NCBI GenBank assembly: GCA_036346255.1
Contig: CM070628.1
Span: 5,347,840-5,411,839, forward strand
Length of the DNA: 64,000 nt
DNA from: Ampelocalamus luodianensis
Lineage: Eukaryota; Streptophyta; Magnoliopsida; Poales; Poaceae
Reading direction: 5' to 3'
Part shown: positions 33,338-45,239 of the stretch, in pieces
How the letters are laid out: each line of letters begins with the position of its first letter
How positions within the stretch are numbered: the stretch's first letter is position 1
Position numbers and translations under genes: made by a program
Notes under the pieces: model-generated
Databases searched by the model: none
The model's input: the letters and a program-made list of their open reading frames with translations, nothing else
Told to the model about the DNA's origin: nothing

Positions 33338-33727
33338 TAAAGTTATAAACATGACTTCATTTCTTAGTCTAATTTTTTCTGAAGTTATCATCCTACGAGT
33401 TACTAACTACTCTATGAGATGATTCGCAGGAAAGATAAAGGAGAAAGGAGGAATCGCTCATATCTGGTCTAATTATTTCTTCCTTTATCTTACGAGTTAC
33501 TACTTACTCTACAAGATAATTTGCAGGAAAAATGATCATATATTTATACGTCACCACCATAAAAGACTTGTCTATACAAGAGTATATTACAAGACTACTC
33601 TGTCTAGGGAGATTCTATTTGCATCTCCTCTGCGACCTTCTCGCCAACCGACTGCATCTCTTCGATCGACTTCTCACTTTAGCCGGTGCGATCGAAGTGG
33701 CTTCAAGAATGAAGATTAAGGTTAGGA

Positions 33728-36700
33728 TCACGCCTTGAGTTTTGCTAAAACAAAACTCACAGCTCCTTTAACCGCTTCCCTTATTGAATCATTCTGATTG
33801 GCCTTCAGAGTAGATATCATCTCATTCAGAGTACCGACTTGTTCCCCAATGGCACTCGTATGAGCGGCCATCGTGTCATCGCGAGCAACCCTCCGATCGA
33901 AGCTCATCGAGTACATTGTTCGTAGTGAGATATTATCTTGAAGATTGATCTTCATTGATTTTGTCTCCTCCTGGGAATAAGTCGAAGCCTCATGGAGTCG
34001 CTTTATTTCAGTCAATCGATCTGGTAAGAGCGAGGATTGAATAAGAAAAACGATCCTATGAGAAGATAAAATAAATAAATAGCAGGTGAAAGTTCTACTT
34101 ACCAGCTAATTGAGAACCCAAGTTCCCAATCTCTTGGTCTTTCTCCTTCGCGATCCGGGAGATTTCACGGACAACGGAGGTCTTTTCATTAACCTTAGTT
34201 CGGAGAGCCCCCACATCGGCCTGAAGGGTCTTATTTTCGACTTCTTTTCTCGCAAAAGAATAAGAGGTCAAAAAGAGGGGAAGCGAAAACCAAGATCGAA
34301 GCAATGTAATAATACGCATCGCTTATTTTTTCCTCGCAACTATTTAGTTGCGAGTTAGCCTCTGAAGCTTCTTGGAAGGTGCTGACTTTATCCCTTAGCT
34401 TCTTTGACCGGCTTTTCAAAGTCGAGCGAATCAGCCAAGGTCTTTTCGTCGCTCTTAAACCTGAAAGGGTAAAGAGCAGACATGAACATAGTTAAACAAA
34501 CGGTCGTAAGTATTTCTATGACCGATGGGTAATCGTAAGTTATTCTACGACCACCCCCTAGTCATAAGTTCTTCTACGACTAGCACAAGTCGTAAGTTTT
34601 CTACGATAACTGGTTACGAGTGTTGAATAAATAATCGAAACGATTATAATAATCAGTCACTCACCACCTCTCTGCTTGTTCACAGAGTGTTGCCTTTTCT
34701 TGTCGAAGCTTGACAAATTGCCGATTGTACTCGCAAATCGTAGCGACTTGCTCAACGGCTCTCTGAAAAAGAGAGAAACGATAAGATAAAGAGATAAAAC
34801 CCTAAGTGAGTATCGATGAATACTTACGTTCATGTTTGACCAAGCAAACATGGAGACTATTCGTGATGGATCCTTCACCCATCCATCTCCTCGACTCGCC
34901 CACCATACCCTTCAAGTCGCTCATTGTCAAATACATCTCCGCAATTGACAATGCTACTGTGGGGAACTCGATCGCGGAGCGGTAGGCGGAAGATCCTACG
35001 ATGGAGTCAGGGCCAAAGAAATCAGAGCAAAAGTTGAAATACTCCTCTTCCTCTGACTCTGTGACGTGAACTCCACCTGGAGGGCCGTAGGGAATGTCCT
35101 CTACGACCTCCTTGCCGGCACGACGGTCAGCGCTCTCGCTGCCGTCTGCCTCTGGTATCTCCCTCAAGGCTTGTGTTGCCTCCACCGCAGTCTCTACGAC
35201 AGCTCCAGTTGTCGTAGCGACTTCAGCATCATCGGCCACTGCAGCGACCTCAGGAACTGCAGCCTCCTCTGCAGCAAGGATAGTAGCTAGGTCTTTAGCT
35301 ACTATCGCTGTCGCACCCCCTTCGGTTGAAGGGGTGACGACGGGATCCTCTATGAGAGTACCCCTGGGGGCTGAAGACGCCGGGCTGAGAATCACAAAGC
35401 GCAACAATAAGTCAACAAATAAAACAGTAAGTAGTTACTACACTTATGTGTTTTATTTTACATACCTCTGCGCGCTGGACCTAACCCGAAATTTGGGAGC
35501 AACCTTCCCAACGGAAGATTTCTTTGACTTCTTCTCGACCACTGTTGGTCGAGATGCACTCGAGGCAACAGGAGTCACCTCCTCCCGACTTCCTGGGTGG
35601 ACGAGATCAGTCTCGACCACCCTGAGAGTGCTGCTTCCCCCGGCTTCAGATCCCACCGGAGCAGTAGTTTCCTTCACAAAAGACATGAACTCCTTCCAGT
35701 TCTCCTTTTCTAGTTGTCTTACAAAGCCGTGAGAAGCTGAAACTGCGAAGGACTTGTCATCGTAATAGAAAGGTACCTTAACTTTGGGGACCTTGCGCTT
35801 AAGGGCAAGAGCCTCTTCTTCTGCTCTCTTTCTTGCCGCGGCTAGATCTGCAGCAAACTTAGCAAAAGGAGCAGGAGGAGCCGAGCTCGAACCCCCCTTG
35901 TCGCCGACTTTTACCAGTCGACGCTTCTTAGATGGAGGGGACTTCACTAACTCCGCTGCTAGCCGCTTCCAACAACCACCAACTCGACTTCCTCGCCGTC
36001 TTGGTGGTTCTCCATGCCAACGCTTGCTGAAGAAGGAGAAAAGTGGTTCGTATGATCAGCTCCAAAGTCGTAAGTATTTCTACGACATTATCTAATCGTA
36101 AGTTATCCTATGATTACGTTAAGTCGTAAGTATTTCTATCCTACGGTTATGTTAAGTCGTAAGTGTTTCTACGACATTGTTTAATCGTAAGTTATTCCAC
36201 GATTACGTTAAGTCGTAAGTTTGTCTACGACATTGTCTAATCGTAAGTTATTCTACGATTACATTCGGTCGTAAGATTTTCTACGATCAGTACTCAGTCG
36301 TAAGTTTTTCTGCGACAAATCCGCTAGTTGTATACCATTCTACGACAACAAAACACCTAAAGGCAGAATCATTCGATTACCTTTAGGCGCCTTTCTTTCT
36401 CCTCTGTGGTCAAAACCACGAGGATTTGAGGAGCCGCCGTATTCGCCGAATGCTTCTCGCAGATGAGCCTGACACGTGCGTCAACCTCCGCCTGCGAAAG
36501 ATCTGGGAGTATGGACAATACGATTAAGCAGACTAAATCAGGGTTAATCAAGGATAAAGCCAAAAGAGTAAGTTTTTCTACTCACCGTCCTTGTAGTCCC
36601 TGGTTGGGTCGTCCTTTCCTGACTACCTCCACATGGGAGGGACCCTTGTCTTCAAAGGACTAATCCGGCGCGTGATGAAGTCCTTCACCAGGTGCCAACC

Positions 36701-37286
36701 GGTGAGCCCCTCCGACTTCAAGTCTTTGACAGCTTGAATGTAGGGGGCTATCCGGTCGAGATTACTGGGAGTCGAGTCCCAGGAAGAAGATCGACGAACG
36801 AGAGGCTATCCTCCTGGGTAACCTCCTAGTAGAACCACCTCTTGTTCCAACCCAGCCATGACGACCGGGTAAACATCTGAATATACTCCTTCGACTTGCT
36901 GTCATGGAGCTTGCATCACTAGCTTACAATGATCCCGCTTGACGAGCCATTCCATAATAATATTGGAAGAACTCGAGGTTCGCCGGAATCCCCAAGTAGG
37001 CCTCACACAAGTACACGAATACGCTTAACATCGTGATGGAATTAGGACCAAGGTTCACTAATTCCACCCCGGCGCTTCAGCACGAGTGTGAGGAAGGGTG
37101 AGCAGCAATCGAAGGCCACACTCACGAGAAGCCCGAAGACGGAATTTGGTCTACCTCTCCCGGCGCCAATGCTGCCCGCTCGCTGCAATCCACTTCACGA
37201 AGACCCGGGATCTTCTACGCGCACTCAAAGCGATCATCTTCGCATCGCCCATCTCCGACTCGCCCATTCGGAGACAATCTCGCCAT
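33728..37286 (-). pseudogene. Antisense multi-exon gene of Gypsy D
   Basis: Opposite in strand to gag-pol. Canonical GT-AG introns are readable on minus: 36585-36492, 36380-36027, 35465-35385, 34827-34763, 34664-34461 and 34102-34021. Possible ATG at 37286. The N-terminal region (about 37000-36600) matches the antisense gene of E and recalls the 'putative gypsy type transposon' family (Pfam Transposase_28, from memory). A middle exon reads AEVDARVRLICEKHS and ILVVLTTEEKERRLK. Later exons are acidic and Ala-rich; the last (34020-33728) is coiled coil and ends SFVLAKLKA. The first exon is frameshifted. Function is not known. Confidence 0.7.
36050..36355. repeat. Array of GTCGTAAG...CTACGAC hairpin units
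   Basis: About eight imperfect units of the form GTCGTAAGTTTTTCTACGAC alternate with TCGTAAGTTATTCTACGATT. Each can form a short hairpin because GTCGTA pairs with TACGAC. The array fills the largest intron of the antisense gene. Further units occur at 34500-34615, inside another intron, and at 37930-38070, inside the 3' LTR. Confidence 0.85.
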
Positions 37287-37396
37287 TTTTCTCTCAAGAA
37301 CGAAGATTTAAGGTTAGGAAAGCTTCAAGAAAGTGTACGGAGTCCCCGGTGGCGGAAGAGACGAGAAAGCAACTGACTGTTGGGTAAAAAGGTAAG

Positions 37397-37431
37397 AACC
37401 CTAAGTTCTTCCCCTGCGGCCCGTTTTATAA
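37397..37431 (-). promoter_or_regulatory. Candidate promoter of the antisense gene in Gypsy D
   Basis: On minus, TTATAAAACGGG (a TATA-like box, 37424-37431) is followed about 20 bp downstream by CTTAGGGTT (37397-37405), a telo-box-type element. A similar pair lies at 50311-50342 in Gypsy E, upstream of its antisense ATG. Confidence 0.5.
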
Positions 37432-37828
37432 CCGCACAATTGAGACGAAACGTCGCGAAATCCCAACAGTCGCCACCGCTTCGGGAATTGCTTCAACGGA
37501 CAGGCTTTTAACCTGCCCAATGGAAAGTCCCAAGACACCTTTTCACACCTCAAGTGAAATTACCATCTTGACCCTCGGGTCAAGTGAAAGACCAACTGGA
37601 AAAATCTTATTTCCGGTCTTAAGGCTACGACTGCTTCGAAGTCGTAAGACATCTCGTAGTCGTGATAACCTTAACAAATTACCTCGATCAAGCATATTCC
37701 TGGTCGAGAGAAACAAGGGTTAAAGAGTTTTTCCTTCAATGTTTTCCTAACGACCCCTTAATGGTCAAAGGATCGTCTACGACCCTTCACTCAAGTAAGT
37801 TATTTTCACTTGAAGCTGGTGGGCTAGA

Positions 37829-38570
37829 TGACGAGGATCTAAATAATCCTCATTTATTTACTCCATAATCAAGAAATATGATGTCACAAGACATACCCCT
37901 TAAAATATCAAAAGGGAAGAACTAGTCAGGAAGTCGTAGGATACCCTACGACTACCCCCTAGTCGTAAGCTTTTCTACGACTATGGTATAATCGCCACGA
38001 CTACCTCCTAGTCGTAAGCTCTTCACGACTATGGTATAATCGTTACAGCACGTCCGTCGTAAGTTTTTCACGACCGCCTCGCATGTGTTCCTCACGCGAC
38101 TTCATGGACCCACCCGTCGATGGTCCATTAAATAGTGAGAATCTAAGCGATCAAAATACGCAGCTATCTCGACATAACCGCAGATAATTCCCACTATCTC
38201 CGATCAACCGATTGACAAAGATGGGAGGTTACTACTAGTAATTACTCTCACATCGCATAATAATGAGCGACTAATTAGCCTCGAATGACAACGCCCACTA
38301 TTGCTTAGTATAAATAGGTATCTCATAGAGATAGAAAGAAAGAGGGCTTTTGGAGAAGAAACAGAGCCTTTTCTGGAGAACAGTTAGGAAAATCCTCATT
38401 CGATTGTAATCCGAGAGCAAATACAAGATACACAGGAGTAGGGTTGTTATTCTCACCGGAGAAGGCCCAACTCGTATAAAAATCCTGTGTCTTCTTCATC
38501 TGTGTGATCAATTGTGGAGACCCCCCGAATCAAACAATCTTTACGTAAGATCGGTTCTAAAACACCGACA
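37829..38570 (+). repeat. 3' LTR of Gypsy D
   Basis: Starts TGACGAGGAT, as in Gypsy E, after the purine tract GGTGGGCTAGA (37818-37828). Ends ACCGACA at 38570. A TATA box, TATAAATAG, is at 38309-38317. It carries tandem GTCGTA...TACGAC hairpin units at 37930-38070. The right flank is CACTA-derived. Confidence 0.75.
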
Positions 38571-39411
38571 CACCTGTTCCAACCGAGCGTCATACTCGGC
38601 CTTAGATATCTTCCTACTCCTATACGTGCGGAGTCGTCTCACAATCCATGCCTCCAATTACGTAAACCCTAATGCCTCCGTGCGACTCCTGGTGCTCCTT
38701 GTTTCCCAGGGTCATAGATAGTATATCCTTCTCCCTGTCTGCTTCGAAGGAGCCTTGGGAAGATGCGGAAGTCAATACGTGTTGCAAGAGGTCATCATAT
38801 TATTATAGACTATAAGAAGTTATGGACTTATTAACAACTAGGTAGTTCAACATATTTAACAAACGTGGGGACACTTCCTCGTCTGTCGGGCTCATGAAAG
38901 AGATGTCACTCGAAGACGTGGCTGATGCCCTCGCTCTTAACCAGGTTCGAGCGTGCTCGTTTGTGATCTCAAAGAATGGCCTCGCGGCGCTTCTCGCCCT
39001 CCGCCGCCCATTGCGCTGTTTTACCAGCTGTATCAGTGCCGTGCCGAGTTTGTGTGGGGTGAGTGTTTTGTGCCTGGAGAGCCTTGTGCGCCGCACTTTG
39101 CTTCTGAAATTTGGCCATCATCTTCATCCACACAAAGGCATCCCATATATCCCGCAATAAGAATTTATACATCGTGAAGGGCGTCTGACCCTTGTTCACG
39201 TACTTCGTGACAAGCATGCTCTTGAAGGTCCTCCACACGTGTCCCATTGCGAGCAACGCCAGCCGTTTCACGCGTGCCTGGTCTGCTTCTGGGATAGCGA
39301 ACGAGCTTGAAATTTTTGTCCACAGCTCGCCTCTCCATTCCTTCGCAAGGGACTTTCAGCATGGTGTGGTGATGGGGACCCATTCCCTTCCAAGTATCCT
39401 TCAGATGGTTC
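38571..39411 (-). pseudogene. CACTA second gene (Ptta/En/Spm type), 3' part
   Basis: The frame ending at 38969 reads MGHVWRTFKSMLVTKYVNKG, then TPFTMYKFLLRDIWDAFVWM and KALQAQNTHPTQTRHG. This is the pattern of the Pfam 'plant transposase Ptta/En/Spm' domain (family knowledge). A second frame at 38803-39096 continues with FMSPTDEEVSPRLL. Frameshifts separate them. The 5' part continues at 51195-51373 across the Gypsy E insertion. Confidence 0.75.
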
Positions 39412-39416
39412 GGAGT

Positions 39417-40044
39417 TGACGAGGATTAAAATCTCTATGTATTATTTTTAATACAAAAAAGACCATATGTCTTCATGGTCGTAACCCCTGAGGTATACGA
39501 CCTTACTGGTCGTAGGAATTTCAGAGGTTACACAATGGGTACTCGTCGGACGGAGGCTCGCGCAAGCCTCCAACCAGAGAACCGCTCGAAAAGGTATGAA
39601 CTCGATATCCGAATCGACTCAGAATATTCTTTACCGTGAAGAATGGGACACGTGCATATTCCATGCCACACGACGCCATACGCATAAACAACTACCATAC
39701 GGCTGCTTATCTCACAAAGCATACAACCGCCAAACGGTTGATTCTCCATCAACCGCCATATGGCTCACCTACCACAACGCTTCATATCGACGCTTTCCGT
39801 ATAATCGCCACCTCTTCAAGGGTTATTTAAATAAGTAAGATGGAACGCCAGAGAAGGCATCGAAGAAAAGATAGAAGGAGGCATAGACTAGTACTTTGAG
39901 AGTAGTTTGTCATTCTATCAAGAGACACCCCCTGTAAATCTCAGTTCATATTAATAAGAAAGCAGTCCTATTGTTACTCCGGATTTCCCACGTCACTTTC
40001 TCCTTTTTCTATTTATCGTAAGATCGGCGACTTGATCGTCGACA
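39417..40044 (+). repeat. 5' LTR of Gypsy E (628 bp)
   Basis: Starts TGACGAGGATTAAAA and ends GTCGACA. Matches 50545-51189 throughout, with differences dominated by small indels, many at CTG in the other copy. TTATTTAAATA at about 39823-39833 may serve as a weak TATA element. Confidence 0.95.
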
Positions 40045-40046
40045 GC

Positions 40047-40064
40047 TGGCGTCGTCCGTGGGGA
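40047..40064 (+). promoter_or_regulatory. Primer-binding site of Gypsy E
   Basis: TGGCGTCGTCCGTGGGGA begins 2 bases after the 5' LTR, where Tat-type elements carry a TGGCGCC-type tRNA complement. The exact tRNA is not determined. Confidence 0.7.
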
Positions 40065-40071
40065 TCGCGAC

Positions 40072-42580
40072 GTGGAATCTTGGAAGATTTGTGCTACTCG
40101 CCAAATTTTTGTCCACTCCCCATTCGTAATCGCTCATGCGGTTATGTCGAGAAGTTGGGATGAAGAAAATTGGTTTGACCTGGCGGACTACTCCAACCTC
40201 GACATGGATGCATGCATGCGTGCCATGGAGGAGAATGGAGCCTCTTCGTCGTCCTCCTCTTCCATCGGTCGCTTATCACAAACAAGCCGGTCGACCAGGA
40301 TGGATGAGGATACACCGCGCGACCAATGATTTGTTTGAGGAAGCGCCCACCATTCGGAAAGCCCGAAAGCCTCAGCAAGCCCTGACTCTGCGACCGGCAA
40401 AAAAGGTGAAGAAAACTCAACTCATCAACTCGAGGTCCAATATACTCTTGATGCGATCATGGTTGATAGATACTCACCGACAGCTTCTAGCAATTCCAGG
40501 AGCCAACCGACACTTGGTGACAGTGTCGTTGAAACCCCCGCTGGTTATAAACCAGATGAGGATAATAAGGCTCAGCATACGATCGGCAGTTCGCCGCATC
40601 AGGCTGAGACCCTTACGAGGACATCAGGAAGTGCTGATCACCGATTACTCTCCATCGTGGAAACTTTTGGTAAAAGCTCTGAAAGGCTCTCCATCGATTA
40701 CGACGGAAGCTCATCGGAGGATAACTGTTGGAAACACGAGGTCAATGCGATCAGAGATACGGATCAAAATGTCGTGTACGGTCCTCCACACATTGCCTCG
40801 CCACCACATAATAATGGAGATGGTATGGGCGGTCAAGCACCAAATGCCAGATGTAACAGAATTGGTGGACGTCCATCAGTTAATTTGTCTGATCCTGCCC
40901 TAGGCAATGCAAGGGACCAGGCAAGACCGACCGGGAGATCTGGGGATTCAGGCCATCAAACACTTTCTCCTGGCAGGAACCCTGTGAGACCTTCGGTAAC
41001 AATACAAAACCTACAGCGAGTTAGAAATATATTAAATACTTCGGACCCTGCTTTAGCAGAGACTCCAAGTTTTGCTCAACTTGTAGGTCAAGTGTCGGAA
41101 ATTATTCAACAGACTATGCAGCGCACAAAAGCAAATCGGGAACGAAGGCACTCACAGAGTCAGACCATGACTTCATCTCAGCATTCTTCTCGAAGCAGAG
41201 GCCAACATGGTCGTGTTGAATCCCAACTAACACAAGGACCACTCCGACGTTTCCGACCAGCAGGTTATGAGGGGAGAAGACTGTTCCAGGAATCCTCACC
41301 CTCGCTTTGTCAAGAAGAACAAACGCTTGGGCCCGATGATCTTCGATATCATCTGAACCAGCAAGCGCCGAGGCGCCCTCGTAACGCCCACGATCGAATC
41401 CGATACCGAAAACTAGCGACTGTCCGTGAATCGGTCCCGACCGATTATAATCCGCACCTTTTAAAGAAGGCGCCATGAGACTATCACAGTTGCTCCGCCT
41501 TCTCGCAGGCTCCAGTCGCGGCGCTGGCCAAATAGGTTCCGACGGCCAACTCGATAAATTCAATGGGACCCAAAATCCTTTAGAATTTCTCCCGATATAC
41601 ACCACCGCTATTAGATTGGCGGTGACGAAAATGTAATGGCTAATTATCTTCCAACCAGATTAGAAGGATCACCGATCATGGTTGCTTAATTTACTACCGG
41701 ATCTGTATACCGGGAACAACTTTGTGACCTTTCGATTGCAAATTTCAGGGTACATATGATCGCCCTGGAAAGGAGGACGATCTCCATGCATCACGGCAAA
41801 AATTTGATGAGACTCTCCGACAGTACATCAAAAGATTTAGCCAAGTTCGTAACTCAATACCAGAGGTTGCGGAATCCTCTGTTATCCAGGCCTTTAAAGC
41901 GGGATTAAGAAATCGAAGGTTTACGGAGCATTTAGCTATACATCCCCTACGAACAACCGTCGAGCTTTTTGACATGGCTGACAAGTACGCAACGGCTAGC
42001 GAGGCGGTCGAGTGGAACGAGGCTATTGATCGAAAAGATAAAATTCCCCAACCTGGCTTGGATAGGACAGAAAAGAAACAAAAGAAAGCTCTCAAGAAAA
42101 AGAAACACGACAGAACTAACGATAAGGAAGTTCTGGCTATTCCTGAAAAATTTACCAGAGGAAGAAAAGATTATTCTGGTCATGGCAAAGCAAAGGCTCC
42201 GACCAACGAATACAAGAAAAATAAAAAGTGGTGTCCTCTCCAAAAACAAGCAGGACACGACCTGCGCAACTGTCGCGCTTGGCAAAAGAAACTGGATGAT
42301 TATTATGCAGGTAAAGGTCCACTCCCGTCAATTCAAGAACTCAGAGAAACAAGCTCCAAGAAGGACAAAGACGGTGACGAAGCGATGGAGTATCAAGAAC
42401 CTCAGCACACTGTTGATGTAATTTTCGAGGGATCTTTGTACGAGTCCAGACGTCACCTAAAGGCCATGGAGCGAGAAGTCAACCTTACTGAAACTCCGAT
42501 CGCTACTAAACCTTCAAGGTGGTCAGAGACAATAATCTCCTTCAGCAAAGAAGATTGTCCCATTCCTTCAACTCGACCAG
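40072..42580 (+). pseudogene. Gypsy E gag (broken)
   Basis: The N-terminal part lies in 40136-41478 (open frame from 40459): Ser/Gln/Arg-rich, with VSEIIQQTMQRTKANRERRH near its end. The capsid core (41480-41970) is frameshifted; DKFNGTQNPLEFL is readable near 41550. The C-terminal frame (41974 on) reads MADKYATASEAVEWNEAIDR, a basic stretch, then KWCPLQKQAGHDLRNCR, a knuckle in which Gln takes the place expected for Cys or His. Gag is present but split. Confidence 0.8.
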
Positions 42581-43250
42581 GTAGGTTTCCAATTGTCGTT
42601 GAGTCTACTATTAATAACTGCAAGGTTAATTGGGTTTTAATAGATGGGGGCAGTTCTTTAAATATTCTATTTGCAAGTGCTTTGGAAGACATACAGATTC
42701 CCAATTCTAAGGTAAAGCCTGTGAAATATGCCTTCCATGGTATAGTTCCGGATCTACCGCCAAGCCAATAGGCGCTTATCCATCGTTACGCTCAAAACCC
42801 GACAACTTCCGAACGTAAAAGTTTCATTCGATGTAGTAAATTTCAAACTACATATAATGCAATCCTTGGTCGTCAATTTTAGCAAAATTCCCGTAGCCAC
42901 GCATTACGGTTATCGAGTTTGAAAATGCCAGAATAAAGGGTGTCATCACGCTCGAGGTGATCAGAAAATCGCCTACGCATGTGATCGGAAATGTTTAGAG
43001 CTGGTCGATGAACTTTCGACCAGAGGAACTAACGCCGCTACAATGCAGGTCAAACACTCGAGACCAAAGGTGGCACCAAAGCCTGTCGACCAGATAAAAG
43101 AGGTACCACTCGACGAAAGCGCTTCTCCAAAGGGTGCCAAGATTCTGGTCGGGGAAGGACTCAACCCCAAATAGGAAGAGTCGCTCGTCTCCTTCCTCCG
43201 AGCAAAGCAGGATGTATTCGCCGCGTGCATCCGACATGCCCGAGTCCCTG
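42580..43250 (+). pseudogene. Gypsy E protease (broken)
   Basis: VESTINNCKVNWVLIDGGSS continues NILFASALEDIQIP, the same DGG active-site form as in Gypsy D. The frame closes at 42769-42771. The remainder (to about 43250) is frameshifted but aligns with D at nucleotide level, including the KVAPKP.DQ.KEVPLD spacer. Confidence 0.8.
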
Positions 43251-43299
43251 TGAGGTGATCGAGCATAGGCTAGCTTTGTACCGACAAACCACCTGGCCA

Positions 43300-44950
43300 A
43301 GCGTAAGCTAAGGCGCGCGCACTGATCGAAAGAAGCAATCCAACGAGATCGACAAGCTTCTCAAAGCTGGGTTCATTGGTGAGGTCGACCACCCTGAGTG
43401 CCTCGCCAATCCTGTAATGGTTAGAAAAGCCAATGGAAAATGGCGAATGTGTATCGACTTTACAGATTTAAATAAAGCTTGTCCGAAGGATGACTTTCCC
43501 CTTCCTCGCATTGATCAACTTGTAGACTCCACTTCTGGGTGTGAGTTGTTAAGTTTTTTATATGCTTACTCAGGATACCACCAGATTAATATGAGTAAAG
43601 AAGATGAAGAGAAAACTTCCTTCATCACTCCATTTGGTACTTACTGTTATGTAAAGATGCCATTTGGTCTCAAAAATGCTGGTGCAACATTCCAAAGGTT
43701 GATGCAAAAAACCTTTAGTGCACAGATAGGTCGGAATCTCGAAGCCTACGTTGATGACTTGGTCGTAAAAAGTATCAACGTTGGTGATCACATTCTAGAC
43801 CTAAAAGAGACTTTCAATAATTTAAGACGCCATAACCTTAAGTTAAATCCGAAGAAGTGTGCGTTCAGAGTTTCATCTAGTAAGCTTCTCGGGTTTCTAG
43901 TTTCAGCAGAGGTATTGAAGCAATCCGATGAAAATCACCGCTATCGATCGATGTTCCTCACCACAAAAAGGAAGTTCGGTTAACCATTGTATGGCAATAC
44001 GAAGTCGTTTCATAGCACGGTTAGGCGAAAAAGGACTGCCTTTCTTCAAGCTTCTCCGGAAACATGGAAGTTTCGAATGGACTAAAGAGGCAAACAACGC
44101 TTTTGATGAGCTTAAACGGTATCTTGTGAATCCTCCAGTCTTAGTTTTTCCAAGATTGGGAGAGACATTGCTAATTTACGTTGCTGCAACGCCACAGACA
44201 ATTAGCGGTGTGCTGGTCGTAGAACGTGATCGTATCCAACGACCAGTATATTACGTAAGTGAGGTCTTACATGGACCAAAAGAAAGATATCCACAGGTAC
44301 AAAAATTGCTCTATGGTCTCCTTATGACTTTAAGGAAACTTAGACATTATTTTCAGGCCCATAAAGTGGTCGTACCGACATGATATCCCCTTGGTCAAGT
44401 CCTAAGAAACATGGAGTCATCTGGACGAATAGCAAAATGGGTGGTCGAGCTTGGGGCGTTCGACCTTCATTTTGTGCCTCGAACAGCAATCAAGTCCCAA
44501 GCAATAGCAGAATTCATTGCCGAATGGACAAACCCTGAACCCTCCCAAGGGCCCGAGTACGAACTTCACGACGAGTGGACAATGTACTTTGATGATTCCT
44601 TGATGCTTCAAGGCTCGGGGGCTGGGATCGTCTTGATTTCCCCTACCGGCGAACAACTCAAATACGCCATTCAGTTAAACTTTCCTGCTACGAACAATGC
44701 GGCAGAATATGAAGGTTTGCTAGCATAACTTCGAGCAGCTCGTTTGCTCGGGATTCGCAGATTGCTAGTGAAAAGCGATTCTCAACTAGTAGTGAATCAA
44801 GTGAGGAAAGAGTATCAATGCTCTAGTACCAAGATGTCATCATATCTGGCGGAAGTACGGAAACTCGAAAAGCATTTCTTCGGTTTTCAGATCCAACACA
44901 TTCCTAGAAAGGAAAACTTATGGCAGGACGGTTGGTCTGGATAGTTCTTC
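43300..44950 (+). pseudogene. Gypsy E reverse transcriptase and dual RNase H; RT Asp replaced by Tyr
   Basis: RT (43417-43983): KANGKWRMCIDFTDLNKACP, SFLYAYSGYHQIN and NLEAYVDDLVVKS. TAT at 43561-43563 puts Tyr where Gypsy D has the motif-A catalytic Asp. First RNase H (43928-44383): LLIYVAATPQTISGVLVVE and VYYVSEVLHGPKERYP. Second, archaeal-type RNase H (44411-44728): TMYFDDSLMLQGSGAGIVLI and NNAAEYEGLLA, continuing as LVKSDSQLVVNQV after a stop. The dual RNase H is a Tat trait. Confidence 0.9.
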
Positions 44951-45239
44951 GAGGACATCCGTCCCCGCTCAAGTTTTTCTCGAGAAACTCGATTCACCGC
45001 TTCAGAGTCGAGCCTTCCGAGGACATAGATGTTCACAAGGAGGTTGCACACCTTGATCCTGCAAACATAGATGCTCCACAGGTCATTGACGGTTGGCGCT
45101 GTCGCGATCATGGTAGAGATGGGATGACATCGATCTACAATTATCTTCGCAGGACCTAATTCCGTAAGATGATGTTAAGGCTGATCGTGATAGCATGAAA
45201 ACCAAATCATACACTCTAATCGAACGCACTTGTATAAGC

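Larger units (their letters stand above)
28200..38570 (+). mobile_element. Gypsy retrotransposon D (Tat lineage), 5'-truncated
   Basis: Ty3/gypsy order on plus: gag C-terminus, protease, RT, RNase H, a second RNase H, integrase, then a non-coding stretch, an antisense gene and the 3' LTR. Dual RNase H and an opposite-strand gene before the 3' LTR are known traits of Tat/Ogre-type elements. The gag N-terminus, leader, primer site and complete 5' LTR are missing. The 3' LTR (37829-38570) shares ends with those of Gypsy E but differs in the middle, so D and E are relatives, not copies. Confidence 0.88.

Noticed and set aside
36050..36355. CRISPR-like array
   Set aside because: Units are irregular inverted repeats with no unique spacers, in a plant retrotransposon intron.
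40142..40420. Minus ORF opposite gag of Gypsy E as a gene
   Set aside because: Shadow of the gag frame; no introns or motif, unlike the downstream antisense gene.
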